Below, one piece after another: positions 34,942 through 44,345 of a stretch of 64,000 bases of DNA. Origin of the DNA: Bradyrhizobium monzae (lineage in GTDB: Bacteria; Pseudomonadota; Alphaproteobacteria; Rhizobiales; Xanthobacteraceae). Below the pieces are notes generated by a model. The model ran no database searches, was not told the origin of the DNA, and saw only the letters and a program-made list of their open reading frames with translations. Every line of letters starts with the position of its first letter. The first letter of the stretch is position 1. The translations under genes and the position numbers were made by a program. The stretch covers positions 911,396 to 975,395 of the forward strand of contig NZ_JAIRDQ010000002.1 of the NCBI RefSeq assembly GCF_021458635.1. Reading direction: 5' to 3'.

Positions 34942-36600
34942 CTAGCCCGGCACCAGACTGCGCGGCCGCGCTTCGGCCTCCATCACAAAGCCCTCGTATC
35001 CCTTCGCCGCGACCTCGTCGCAGATCCGCCGGTAGACGCCGACTCCGCCGATATAGGGCATGAAGATGCGCGGCTTGCCGGGGACGTTGGCGCCCATGTA
35101 CCAGGAATTGGCCTGCGGATAGAGCGTGCCATGGGCGACCTCGTTGACATGCGCCACCCACTTCTCCTCGGCGTCCCTGCCCGCCTCCATGGTTGCGAGG
35201 CCCTGTTTGCGCATGTGCACGAGGCAATCGGCGATCCAGTCAACGTGCTGCTCGATCGACACGATCATGTTCGAGAGCACGGACGGGCTGCCGGGACCAG
35301 TGATGATGAAGAGGTTCGGAAAACCTGCGCTCATCAGCCCGAGATAGGTCTTGGGGCCCTCCGCCCATTTCTGGTTCAGCATCTCACCGCCGCGGCCGCT
35401 GATGTCGATCTTCGCCACCGATCCGGTCATGGCGTCGAAACCCGTCGCCATCACCAGCGCATCGACCTCGTGGTCCTTGCCGGCGACACGCACCGCGTTC
35501 GCCGTGATCTCCTCGATCGGATTGGTCTTGATGTCGACCAGCGAGACGTTCGGCCGGTTGAACGTCGCAAAATAATCGGTGTCGATGCAGATGCGCTTGG
35601 TGCCGATCGGATGGTTGTGCGGTTGCAGCAGCTTTGCCGTCGTGGGATCCTTGACGATCTCGGCAATCTTGCCGCGGACGAAATCGGCGGCCGTGTCGTT
35701 GGCGGTCCGGTCGAGACCGAGATTGTTGTAGACATACATGAACGTGAGTCCGCCGCGCTCCCAACGCGAGGCGTACTTTCCGTTTCTGGTCTCGTCGCCG
35801 TCGTCGAGCGCACCGCGATCGGGCTGCTCGGCATAGATGCCGTTGCGCGCGACCTCACGGGCAAACTGACGGATCTCCGGATACTTCTTGCGGAACGCGT
35901 CGCGTTCCTCTTCCGTCAGCGCGGCATTGCGGGCAGGAATCGAGAAGTTCGCCGTACGCTGGAACACTGTGAGATGTCTGGCCTGTTCGGCGATGACAGG
36001 TGTGGATTGGATGCCTGACGATCCCGTCCCGATCAGACCGACGCGCAAGCCCGTGAAGTCGACGTCTTCATGCGGCCAGTTTCCGGTGTGGTAGACGGGA
36101 CCTTTAAAATTCTCGAGGCCCTTGATGTCGGGCTTGCGTGCATTCGAGAGGCAGCCGGTTGCGAGCACGACGAATTGCGCTTGAACTGGCCCGCCCTCGG
36201 ATATCGTGACCGACCATCTGTTCGCGCGTTCGTCGAATACGGCGCGTTCGACGCGGGTGCTGAACTGGATGTCGCGGCGCAGATCAAAACGGTCGGCGAC
36301 GTGATTGGCGTATTTCAGGATCTCTGCCTGCGGCGCATAGTGCTCGCTCCAGTCCCATTCCTGCTGGAGCTCTTCCGAGAACGAATAGGAATATTGCATG
36401 CTCTCGACATCGCAGCGCGCACCGGGATAGCGATTCCAGTACCAGGTGCCGCCGACGCCGCCGCCCTGCTCGTAGACCCGTGCCGAGAAACCCAGCCCGC
36501 GCAGACGATGCAGCATGTACATGCCGGCAAAGCCTGCGCCGACGACAACCACATCGTAGGCCTCGGCGGCTTGAGCCTGGCTTGCTTGCGCTGGCGACAT
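34942..36600 (-). CDS. flavin-containing Baeyer-Villiger monooxygenase
   Basis: This 552-aa class B flavoprotein uses NADPH and O2 to insert oxygen next to a ketone, giving an ester or lactone. The FAD Rossmann motif VVGAGFAG is near 19-26. The Baeyer-Villiger fingerprint FxGxxxHxxxW is exact as FKGPVYHTGNW at 165-175, followed by the NADPH motif IGTGSSGIQ at about 190-198. The late motif DALVMATGFDAMTG is also present. The start is taken at 36600 because AGGGAGCG precedes it; the ATG 18 codons earlier lacks a site. It is similar to cyclohexanone/cyclopentanone/phenylacetone monooxygenases, and its natural ketone is unknown. Divergent from a nitronate monooxygenase gene. Confidence 0.92.
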   Translation of the reverse strand: MSPAQASQAQAAEAYDVVVVGAGFAGMYMLHRLRGLGFSARVYEQGGGVGGTWYWNRYPGARCDVESMQYSYSFSEELQQEWDWSEHYAPQAEILKYANHVADRFDLRRDIQFSTRVERAVFDERANRWSVTISEGGPVQAQFVVLATGCLSNARKPDIKGLENFKGPVYHTGNWPHEDVDFTGLRVGLIGTGSSGIQSTPVIAEQARHLTVFQRTANFSIPARNAALTEEERDAFRKKYPEIRQFAREVARNGIYAEQPDRGALDDGDETRNGKYASRWERGGLTFMYVYNNLGLDRTANDTAADFVRGKIAEIVKDPTTAKLLQPHNHPIGTKRICIDTDYFATFNRPNVSLVDIKTNPIEEITANAVRVAGKDHEVDALVMATGFDAMTGSVAKIDISGRGGEMLNQKWAEGPKTYLGLMSAGFPNLFIITGPGSPSVLSNMIVSIEQHVDWIADCLVHMRKQGLATMEAGRDAEEKWVAHVNEVAHGTLYPQANSWYMGANVPGKPRIFMPYIGGVGVYRRICDEVAAKGYEGFVMEAEARPRSLVPG

Positions 36601-36821
36601 CGGTTGGCGCTCCCTGATTGTTTTCTGTTGTTGTGATCCAGCATTCTCTGACATCAGCGAAAGTGCAAGAGGCTAATCCGCAGCCCCTCTCCCGCTTATT
36701 TTGCGCGACGGAATGGCTCCGCGAATGACGTAACGCCTGCACGCAAGATGCGCGCGGGAATCCGGCATGGCATCGCAAATGACGATAGGCTAGCGTCATC
36801 GAACGCCGCCGGGAGAGAACC

Positions 36822-37955
36822 ATGAGATCGCCGATCTGCGACATGCTGGGCATCGAGTTCCCGCTGTTCGCCTTCAGCCATTGCCGCGATGTCGTTGCTG
36901 CCGTCAGCCGTGCTGGCGGCTTTGGCGTGCTCGGTGCCACCGTGCACACGCCCGATACGCTCGAACGCGAGTTGAAATGGATCGACGACCATGTCGACGG
37001 CAAGCCCTACGGCATCGACGTGCTGATCCCCGAAAATATCTCGACCGCGGGCGAGAAGGACGTCACCTGGAAGAGCCTGGAAGCGCGCGTGCCGCAGGAG
37101 CACCGCAAATACACGAGCGACCTCCTGAAGAAGTACGACATCGAGCTGACCACAACCGATGTGGGCGACAACCAGCCGCAGCCGTTCGACGCCGAGACCG
37201 CCCTGGAGCTGCTGAAAGTCTCGTTCAATCATCCGATCCGGCTGATCGCGAACGCGCTTGGCGTGCCGCCGAAAGCCATGATCGAGATGGGCAAGAAGCA
37301 CAACGTGCCGGTGGCAGCCCTGGTCGGCGCCAAGGAGCACGCGTTGCGCCAGGTCGCAGCCGGTGTCGATATCCTCGTGGTGCAGGGCACCGAAGCCGGC
37401 GGCCATTGCGGCGAGGTCTCGACCATGGTGCTGGTGCCGGAGGTGATCAAGGCGATCAAGCCGATTCGCGACGTGCCGGTGCTGGCAGCCGGCGGCATCA
37501 TGACGGGACGGCAGATGGCGGCCTGCATGGCCATGGGCGCCGCCGGTGCGTGGACCGGCTCGGTGTGGCTTGCCACCGTCGAGTCCGAAACGTCCGAGAT
37601 CTTTCGCGAGAAGATGATCGCTGCATCCTCCCGTGATGCGATCCGCTCGAAGGGCCGCACCGGAAAGCCGGCGCGACAGCTCCGTTCGGTCTGGACCGAT
37701 GCCTGGGATCGCGCGCCAGAGAGCCCCGGCGCCCTGCCGATGCCGCTGCAGAGCATCATCAGCCGCGATGCCTTCAACTCCATTGATCGCGCCGCCGCCG
37801 CCGGCAACGCCAAAGCGCGCGACCTCGTCAGCTATTTCGTCGGCCAGGGCGTCGGCCTGATCGATAGCGTGAAGTCGGCGGGCGCCGTGGTGCAGGAGTT
37901 CAAGGAAGAGTTTGCCGAAGCCGTCGAGCACATGAATGCTCTGGTGGCGGAGTAG
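36822..37955 (+). CDS. nitronate monooxygenase / 2-nitropropane dioxygenase family
   Basis: This 377-aa FMN-dependent TIM barrel has phosphate-binding loops visible in SRAGGFGVLG, QGTEAGGHCGEVSTMVLVPEV (with the His thought to act as base) and PVLAAGGIMTGRQMAACMAMGAAGAWTGS. The C-terminal lid includes SIDRAAAAGNAKARDLVSYFVGQGVG. Family members oxidise alkyl nitronates; many paralogues in catabolic clusters are instead NAD(P)H-dependent reductases. Preceded by CCGGGAGAGAAC. Divergent from the Baeyer-Villiger enzyme. Confidence 0.85.
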   Translation: MRSPICDMLGIEFPLFAFSHCRDVVAAVSRAGGFGVLGATVHTPDTLERELKWIDDHVDGKPYGIDVLIPENISTAGEKDVTWKSLEARVPQEHRKYTSDLLKKYDIELTTTDVGDNQPQPFDAETALELLKVSFNHPIRLIANALGVPPKAMIEMGKKHNVPVAALVGAKEHALRQVAAGVDILVVQGTEAGGHCGEVSTMVLVPEVIKAIKPIRDVPVLAAGGIMTGRQMAACMAMGAAGAWTGSVWLATVESETSEIFREKMIAASSRDAIRSKGRTGKPARQLRSVWTDAWDRAPESPGALPMPLQSIISRDAFNSIDRAAAAGNAKARDLVSYFVGQGVGLIDSVKSAGAVVQEFKEEFAEAVEHMNALVAE

Positions 37956-37969
37956 AGGTATGTGCGGCC

Positions 37970-38088
37970 CATCCTTCGAGGTTCGCCAAGCGCCGCAAGC
38001 GTCACTCGGCTCGCACCTCAGGATGACGCTGTACCCGTAGCCGTCATCTGAGGTGGCCGCTTCTTCAGCGGCCCTCGAAGGACGACGG
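37970..38088. repeat. interspersed repeat, CATCCTTCGAGG...CACCTCAGGATGACG family
   Basis: This is a mosaic of the motif CATCCTTCGAGG, GCACCTCAGGATGACG, GTCATCTGAGG and CCTCGAAGGACGACGG in alternating orientation, so that several hairpins are possible. The larger copy at 49999-50125 has the same elements. It fills the gap between the nitronate monooxygenase and the thiolase gene. Confidence 0.8.
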
Positions 38089-38122
38089 CGTGCCAAAAAT
38101 CTGAAACGTGAAGCAAGAAGAA

Positions 38123-39634
38123 ATGACCAAGACAACTACCCCCGAAGACCGCATCCCCGTCATCGTCGGCATCGGCGAGATCGTCGATCGCCCCAGGGAG
38201 ATCACCGAGGGCCTTGAGCCGCTCGATCTGCTCGAACAGGCACTGCGACGTGCAGAGCGAGATGCCGGCGCAAAACTGCTCGGCGACGTACAGTCGCTCG
38301 ACGTCGTCAACTTCCTGAGCTGGCGTTATCGCAATCCGGAGAAGCTGCTGGCGCAACGGCTCGGCATCTCGCCCGCGCATTGCTATTACGGGCCGGTCGG
38401 CGGCGAGAGCCCGATCCGTTTCATTCATGAAGCCGCAAAGCGCATCGCGCGCGGCGAATGTACCGTCGCCGCGGTCTGCGGCGCTGAAGCGCAATCGACG
38501 GCAACCAAGGCCGAGCGCGCGGGCGTCGAGCTGCCATGGACACCGTTCGCTCACGATGCCCCGGAGCCGAAGCGCGGCGCGGCGTTCCAGAAGCCGCTCG
38601 CCGTGAAGCTCGGCGTGTTCCGCCCGGTCACGGTCTATCCGTTCTATGAAGCGGCATCGTCCGCGCATTGGGGCCAGACGCCGCGCGAGGCGATGGCGGA
38701 ATCAGGCACGTTGTGGTCGCGCTATTCTGAGGCCGCCGCGCAAAATCCCAATTCCTGGCTGAAGCGGCGCCATGCGCCGGACGAGATCACGACACCAACC
38801 GCGGACAACCGGCTCATTGCCTGGCCATATAACAAGCTCATGGTCGCCAACCCCAGCGTCAACATGGGCGGCGCGCTGTTGCTCACCAGCCTTGCCAAGG
38901 CACGCGCGGCCGGGATTCCCGAGGACAGGCTGGTCTATCCGCTCGGTGGCGCTTCGGCCGAGGAGCCGCCCGACTATCTCGTGCGCGACCAGTTTTACGA
39001 GAGCCATCCGCAGAACGCGGTGCTGAAGGCCGTGATGGACATCGCCGGTGGCGGCAAAAAATTCGACGCGATCGAGCTCTATAGCTGCTTCCCCTGCGTA
39101 CCGAAGATGGCGCGGCGGACGCTGGGTCTCGGCGCCGACGTGCAGCCCACCGTGAACGGCGGGCTCACCTTCTTCGGCGCGCCGCTCAACACCTACATGA
39201 CGCATGCAGCCTGCGCGATGGTGCGGCGCCTGCGCGGTGGCGACAAGCTCGGCCTGCTCTACGGCCAGGGCGGCTTCGTCACCAAGCATCACGCTCTGGT
39301 CGTTTCGAAGACACCGCGGCCGGATGCGCTGGCGCAGGAGACCAGCGTGCAAGGCGAGGCCGACCGCAACAAGCGTGCGGTGCCGGAGTTCGTCGCGGAG
39401 GCTTCAGGCAAGGGGAAGGTCGAGAGCTTTACGGTGCTCTACGGCCGTGGCGGCGATGCCGAACACGGCGTGGTGATGTTGCGCACGGTGGATGACCGGC
39501 GCACGCTGGCGCGAATCCCGGCGAGCGATCATGCGACGCTGGCGCGCTTGCTTGACATGAATCGTACGCCGGTGGGTTCACTCGGTGAGATCACGATGGC
39601 CGCGGATGGCGTACCGGAGTGGCGCGTGGCGTAG
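38123..39634 (+). CDS. TLP1-type thiolase-like protein with extra C-terminal domain
   Basis: The 503-aa product (ATG at 38123; an in-frame GTG is five codons earlier) has a thiolase-fold core of about 1-400. Its C-terminal extension of about 80 residues (VESFTVLYGRGGDAEHGVVMLRTVDDRRTLARIPASD...) fits the additional beta domain of thiolase-like protein type 1 and resembles an OB fold. Thus it carries in one chain what the 7901-9457 pair splits over two genes. The expected nucleophile position near GPVGGESPIRFI has no Cys, while ELYSCFPCVPKMARR and THAACAMVRRLRGG lie in the second domain. Catalysis of true thiolysis is doubtful; acyl-CoA binding or a related Claisen-type reaction is possible. 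Confidence 0.8.
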   Translation: MTKTTTPEDRIPVIVGIGEIVDRPREITEGLEPLDLLEQALRRAERDAGAKLLGDVQSLDVVNFLSWRYRNPEKLLAQRLGISPAHCYYGPVGGESPIRFIHEAAKRIARGECTVAAVCGAEAQSTATKAERAGVELPWTPFAHDAPEPKRGAAFQKPLAVKLGVFRPVTVYPFYEAASSAHWGQTPREAMAESGTLWSRYSEAAAQNPNSWLKRRHAPDEITTPTADNRLIAWPYNKLMVANPSVNMGGALLLTSLAKARAAGIPEDRLVYPLGGASAEEPPDYLVRDQFYESHPQNAVLKAVMDIAGGGKKFDAIELYSCFPCVPKMARRTLGLGADVQPTVNGGLTFFGAPLNTYMTHAACAMVRRLRGGDKLGLLYGQGGFVTKHHALVVSKTPRPDALAQETSVQGEADRNKRAVPEFVAEASGKGKVESFTVLYGRGGDAEHGVVMLRTVDDRRTLARIPASDHATLARLLDMNRTPVGSLGEITMAADGVPEWRVA

Positions 39635-39652
39635 GTCGCTCAAGGGTGGGCA

Positions 39653-39726
39653 AAGCGAAGCGTGCGCACGTCTTGCCTATTTGATGAGAAGACGTGGGCA
39701 CGGCGCAAGGCGCCTTTGCCCACCCT
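39653..39726. repeat. interspersed palindromic repeat, AGGGTGGGCAAAG family
   Basis: AGGGTGGGCAAAG and CTTTGCCCACCCT are perfect 13-bp inverted ends, with CGTGCGCACGTCTT and AAGACGTGGGCACG as inner arms. It lies at the junction of the convergent thiolase-like and RND adaptor genes. Related to the repeat at 33842. Confidence 0.88.
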
Positions 39727-39737
39727 ACGAGACCGTC

Positions 39738-40934
39738 TTAGCTCTTTGGCGCCTGCTTCTCCGACGCCGTCGCCGGCTTGCCGCCGGCACCGACCACACG
39801 AACCGCATCGCCGTCGGACAGACCGTCCGGCGGCGCGGTGATGACGCGGTCATCCGGCGCGATCCCTGAGGCGAGCTCGATCTCCTTGCCGAGATCGCGG
39901 GCGATGGTCACGGTCTTGAACTGCACCTTGTCGTTCGGGCTGACCGTTGCAACGCGCAGACCGTTGCTGTTGAAGATCAAAGCGCTGGCGGGAATGCTCA
40001 GCGGCGCGGTGTCGCGCTGCAAATTGAGTTTCACGCTGGCGTAGCCGCCGGGCATCAGCTCGCCGCTCGAATTGTCCAGGCCGAGCTGCATGCGCGTGGT
40101 GCCCGAGGCGACGTCGACGGCCTGCGAGGATGCTTCCACGGTCGCCTGGAACGTCCGGTTCGGGTATTCCGGCATTACCATCGTCGCCTTGGCGCCGATC
40201 TTGATCGCCGGCACGTAGTTCTGGGGGACGTTGACGTAGACGCGCAGCTTGGTGATGTCGGAGACCACGAACATCGCCGGCCCCGAGCCGCCGCCTGCGT
40301 TAATCAGCGCGCCGACGTCGGTGTCGCGCGCCGTGACCACGCCGTCGAACGGCACGGTGATCTTCTTGTAGCCGGCAAGCGCCTCGAGCCGCTCGACATT
40401 GGCCTGCCCGGAATGGACAGCGGCGTTCTTGTTGGAGAGGTCGGCGGTGCGCTCGTCGATCTCCTGCGCCGAGACGAAGTTGGAGGCGACCAGCGTCTTG
40501 CGCCGGTTCAGGGTTGCTTCCGACAGCCTGGCGCTGGCCTGCTGGCTGGCGAGGTCGGCGCGGGCCTGCAGGAGCTGCTGATCGAGGTCGGGCGCCTCGA
40601 TCTCGGCGATCACTTGGCCGGCCTTCACGCGGGCGCCGATGTCGGCGCTCCAGCTTTTGAGATAGCCGGAGACGCGGGCGAAGATCGGCGCGCGGTAATA
40701 GGCCTCGAGCCGGCCCGGCAGGTCGATGGTGGAGTTGAGCGATTTCGCGTTGGGCAGCGTCACTGCAACGCTGGGAACGGCCTGGTCGTCGGTCCATTCC
40801 TTCAGCTTGGAGCCCTGGTCCTCGCGGGCCCGGATACCGGTGCCGACCACGAGGCCTGCCGCAATCAGCGCCACCACGCTGAAAATGCCCAGTTTCCGGT
40901 GCGACACCGGGGAGCGGGGTTCAGTGGGCGACAT
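39738..40934 (-). CDS. RND efflux periplasmic adaptor (membrane fusion protein)
   Basis: This 398-aa protein starts at the ATG at 40934, overlapping the end of the upstream RND permease gene by 14 bases; the extension to 41006 lies inside that gene. An N-terminal membrane anchor KLGIFSVVALIAAGLVVGTGI (about 17-37) leads to lipoyl half-motifs (FARVSGYLKSWSADIGARVKAGQVIAEIEAP and VPFDGVVTARDTDVGALI), an alpha-hairpin (about 125-190) and a beta-barrel region. It links an inner-membrane pump to an outer-membrane channel. No channel gene or regulator is adjacent. Confidence 0.92.
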   Translation of the reverse strand: MSPTEPRSPVSHRKLGIFSVVALIAAGLVVGTGIRAREDQGSKLKEWTDDQAVPSVAVTLPNAKSLNSTIDLPGRLEAYYRAPIFARVSGYLKSWSADIGARVKAGQVIAEIEAPDLDQQLLQARADLASQQASARLSEATLNRRKTLVASNFVSAQEIDERTADLSNKNAAVHSGQANVERLEALAGYKKITVPFDGVVTARDTDVGALINAGGGSGPAMFVVSDITKLRVYVNVPQNYVPAIKIGAKATMVMPEYPNRTFQATVEASSQAVDVASGTTRMQLGLDNSSGELMPGGYASVKLNLQRDTAPLSIPASALIFNSNGLRVATVSPNDKVQFKTVTIARDLGKEIELASGIAPDDRVITAPPDGLSDGDAVRVVGAGGKPATASEKQAPKS

Positions 40935-43900
40935 GCGGAGTCTCCAATGGGGCGGCGGCTTTGGCGCCTTGTTTCTTGTGTACCATACTGAACACCACGG
41001 GAACAAACATCAGCGTGGCGAAAGTTGCAAAGATCAGGCCGCCGATCACGGCGCGGCCAAGTGGCGCATTCTGCTCGCCACCCTCGCCCAGCCCGAGCGC
41101 CATCGGCGCCATGCCGATGATCATGGCGAGCGCGGTCATCAGCACCGGCCGGAATCGGACGAAGCCGGCTTCCAGGGCGGCAGCGATGGGGTCACCCAGC
41201 TCCTCATAGCGCTCGCGGGCGAAGGAAATGACCAGCACGCTGTTGGCGGTGGCCACGCCCATGCACATGATGGCGCCGGTGAGCGCCGGCACCGACAGCG
41301 TGGTCTGGGTCGTGAACAACATCCAGACGATGCCGGCAAGCGCGGCCGGCAGCGCGGTAATGATCACGAACGGATCGGACCAGGACTGGAAGTTCACGAC
41401 GATCAGGAAATAGATCAGCACGACGGCGCCGAGCAGGCCGAACAGCAGACCGGTAAAGGCGCTGTTCATGGTCTGCACCTGACCAAGCAATGCGACGGAG
41501 GAGCCCTTCGGCACGTCCTTGGCGGTGTCGGCGATGGCCTGGCGGATGTCGGTCGCGACCGCGCCGAGATCGCGGCCCGACGTCGTGGCAAAGATCTGCA
41601 CGAGGTTTTGAATGTCGTATTGCGACACCACGGCACTCGAGGTCGCACGCTTGATGTCGGCGATGCCGCCGAGGATCGGCGACTGCGAGGCGCCGGCGGC
41701 GGTAATCGGCAGCGTCTGCAACGCGCTGAGCGAATCGATCTGATATTGCGGCGTCTGCATCACGATCGAATAGGACACGCCGTTGTCCGGGTTGAGATAG
41801 TAGGTCGGCGCGACCTGTGACGAGCCGGCGAGATTGACCACGAGACTGTTGGTGACGTCGCGCTCGGTCAGGCCGACATATTGCGCGCGGGTACGATCGA
41901 CATCGATGTTGAAGGTTGGCAGGTTCGGCGATTGCTGGATACGTGCATCGGCAATGCCTGGAATCCGGCGGACCCTGGCGAGCAACTTGTTGGCATAAGC
42001 AAAATTGCCGTCGAGATTGGCGCCGCGGATCTGCAGGTCGATCGGCGCCGGTGCCCCGAAATTCAGGATCTGGCTGACGATGTCCGCCGGCAGGAAGGCG
42101 AAGCTGACGCCCGGGAACAGCCGTGGCAGCTGCTCTCGCAGCACCTTCACATGCTCTTCGGTCGGCTTGTGACCTTCCTTCAGCTTGATCTGGATGTCTC
42201 CGTCCTGCGGACCGATCACGCCGGTGTTGTTGTAGGTCATGTTGATGCCGGAGATCGGCATGCCGATGTTGTCGGTCATGGTCTCGATCTCGCCGGGAAC
42301 GAGCTTGCGCACCGCCTTCTGCACATCCGCGAGCTGGTTGGCGGTCTCCTCGACGCGGGTGCCGACCTGGGTGCGCACATGCATCAGGATGTTGCCGGCA
42401 TCGACGGCAGGGAAGAAATTGCGCCCCAGGAACGGCACCAGCGCGAAGGACGCACCGACGACGCAGAGGAACCCGATCACGAACACTGCGCGATGCGCCA
42501 GCGCGAGCCCGAGGAAGTTGTGGTAACCGCCGCGAATGCGCTCGAACCGCGTCTCGAATCCGCGCTGGAACCAGACCAAGGGATTGCGCGACTTCGGTGG
42601 CTCGCCCTCATGATGAACGTGCGCTTGCAGCAGAAAGTTCGCCATGGTCGGCACCAGCGTGCGCGACAGGATGAACGACCAGATCATCGCGAACATCACC
42701 GCTTCGGCCATCGGCACGAACAGGAAGCGCGCGACGCCGGTGAGGAAGAACATCGGTACGAACACGATGCAGATACAGAGCAGCGAGACGAAGGCCGGCG
42801 TCACGATCTGGTTGGCGCCGTCGAGGATCGATTGCTCGACCGGCTTGCCCTGCTCGAGATGGTAATTGATGTTCTCGATGGTCACCGTGGCGTCGTCGAC
42901 GAGGATGCCGACTGCGAGCGCAAGGCCGCCGAGCGTCATGATGTTGAGCGTCTCGCCGATCGCCGACAGCATGACGATGGCACCGAGCACGGACAGCGGG
43001 ATCGAGACCGCGATGATGACGGTCGAGCGCCAGCTGCCGAGGAACAGCAGGATCATCACGCTGGTGAGCAGCGCGGCGATCACGCCCTCGAAGGCGACGC
43101 CCTGAATCGCGCCGCGGACGAATACCGACTGGTCGCCGATGAAGCCGATCTTCAGCGCATCCGGCAACTGATCCTTGACGTCGATGACCTTCTGCTTGAT
43201 GCCGGCGATGATATCGAGCGTCGAAGTGGCGCCCGCCTTCAGCACCATCATCAGCACCGAGCGGTTGCCGTCGACGTGGACGATGTTGGTCTGCGGCGGA
43301 TTGCCGTCCCGCACGGTGGCGACGTCGCGCACATAGACCATCGCGCCGTTGACGGTCTTGATCGGCAGATTGCCGAGCTCGTCGATCTTGAGCGGCGAGT
43401 TGTTGAGCTGGATGCTGTACTCGAAGGTGCCGATCTTCTGGGTGCCGACCGGCGTGATCAGGTTTTGAGCCGCGAGCGCATTGGCGACGTCCTGGCCGGA
43501 CAGGCCGCGGGCTTGCAGCGCGGTCGGGTCCAGGTCGATCTGGACCTGGCGCTGCTTGCCGCCAAACGGATAGGGAATCGCCGCGCCGGGCACGGTGACC
43601 AGCGGGGTACGCAGATTGTTGATGCCGATGTCGGCGAGGTTCTGCTCGGTCAGGCCATCGCCCGACAGAGCCACCTGGATGATCGGCACGGTCGAGGCGG
43701 AGTAGTTCAGGATCAATGGCGGCGTCGCGCCCGGCGGCATCTGCTTCAGCAGCGTCTGCGAGATCGCGGTGACCTGCGCATTGGCGGTGCGGATGTCGAC
43801 ATTGGGCTGGAAGAAGATCTTGATGATGCCAAAGCCGTTATAGGAATTGGCGGTGATGTGCTCGATGTCGTTGACCGTCGTCGTCAGCGCCCGCTGGAAC

Positions 43901-44100
43901 GGCGTGGTGATGCGGCCGGACATCTGGTCGGGCGGCAGACCGGTATACTGCCAGACCACACCGATCACGGGGATCCGGATATCCGGAAAGATGTCGGTCG
44001 GCGTTCGTAGTGCCGCCAACGGTCCAATGATCAGAAGCAGGAGCGCCAGCACGACAAACGTGTAGGGTCGGCTCAGGGCAATACGAACCAGAGCAATCAT
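40921..44100 (-). CDS. RND-family efflux permease (AcrB/HAE1-like)
   Basis: This 1059-aa proton-driven pump subunit has TM1 at PYTFVVLALLLLIIGPLAAL, helix groups at about 335-540 and 870-1040, and two large periplasmic loops between. The proton relay is in GILVDDATVTIEN (two Asp, TM4). The porter-domain text PFQRALTTTVNDIEHITANSYNG is intact. The second loop lacks the long docking sequences of classical AcrB but the total length is normal. The likely substrates are toxic organics, solvents or metabolites. Its gene precedes and overlaps the adaptor gene, the reverse of the common adaptor-first order. Confidence 0.92.
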   Translation of the reverse strand: MIALVRIALSRPYTFVVLALLLLIIGPLAALRTPTDIFPDIRIPVIGVVWQYTGLPPDQMSGRITTPFQRALTTTVNDIEHITANSYNGFGIIKIFFQPNVDIRTANAQVTAISQTLLKQMPPGATPPLILNYSASTVPIIQVALSGDGLTEQNLADIGINNLRTPLVTVPGAAIPYPFGGKQRQVQIDLDPTALQARGLSGQDVANALAAQNLITPVGTQKIGTFEYSIQLNNSPLKIDELGNLPIKTVNGAMVYVRDVATVRDGNPPQTNIVHVDGNRSVLMMVLKAGATSTLDIIAGIKQKVIDVKDQLPDALKIGFIGDQSVFVRGAIQGVAFEGVIAALLTSVMILLFLGSWRSTVIIAVSIPLSVLGAIVMLSAIGETLNIMTLGGLALAVGILVDDATVTIENINYHLEQGKPVEQSILDGANQIVTPAFVSLLCICIVFVPMFFLTGVARFLFVPMAEAVMFAMIWSFILSRTLVPTMANFLLQAHVHHEGEPPKSRNPLVWFQRGFETRFERIRGGYHNFLGLALAHRAVFVIGFLCVVGASFALVPFLGRNFFPAVDAGNILMHVRTQVGTRVEETANQLADVQKAVRKLVPGEIETMTDNIGMPISGINMTYNNTGVIGPQDGDIQIKLKEGHKPTEEHVKVLREQLPRLFPGVSFAFLPADIVSQILNFGAPAPIDLQIRGANLDGNFAYANKLLARVRRIPGIADARIQQSPNLPTFNIDVDRTRAQYVGLTERDVTNSLVVNLAGSSQVAPTYYLNPDNGVSYSIVMQTPQYQIDSLSALQTLPITAAGASQSPILGGIADIKRATSSAVVSQYDIQNLVQIFATTSGRDLGAVATDIRQAIADTAKDVPKGSSVALLGQVQTMNSAFTGLLFGLLGAVVLIYFLIVVNFQSWSDPFVIITALPAALAGIVWMLFTTQTTLSVPALTGAIMCMGVATANSVLVISFARERYEELGDPIAAALEAGFVRFRPVLMTALAMIIGMAPMALGLGEGGEQNAPLGRAVIGGLIFATFATLMFVPVVFSMVHKKQGAKAAAPLETPHVAH

Positions 44101-44192
44101 TCGTCAGGCAAATCCAAATCAGGGGACAGGGAAACCGCCCCCGCGGGTTCCTCGGCTGATTTACCCGAACACCGCCGAAATGGCTAATGGCA

Positions 44193-44205
44193 GCACGTCA
44201 CGTGC
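44193..44205. promoter_or_regulatory. perfect palindrome GCACGTCACGTGC upstream of the RND permease
   Basis: GCACGT-C-ACGTGC is a 13-bp perfect dyad 93 bases before the RND start codon, in the 245-base gap between this gene and the chemotaxis gene's terminator. It is a plausible operator for a repressor encoded elsewhere. No promoter boxes are certain. Confidence 0.4.
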
Positions 44206-44293
44206 GGTCACTTCCCTGCTATCGCACAGCGAAATCGCATTCCAGATATGCAGCCTCTAACGGGAAGATGACAGAGGCGGCTTTCAACCACGT

Positions 44294-44322
44294 AAAAAAG
44301 CGGCGCCCGGAGGCGCCGCTTT
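44294..44322 (-). terminator. Rho-independent terminator of the chemotaxis gene
   Basis: On the minus strand an 11-bp perfect stem AAAGCGGCGCC/GGCGCCGCTTT with loop TCCG is followed directly by further Ts (six in all), 24 bases after the stop codon. It is the clearest intrinsic terminator in the window. Confidence 0.92.
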
Positions 44323-44345
44323 CCGAACTGCTATCGCGTGCCGGC

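Noticed and set aside
41881..44010. 709-residue plus-strand frame
   Set aside because: It is antisense within the RND permease gene, whose protein has every family motif. The shadow is Asp/His/Arg rich without any fold signature.
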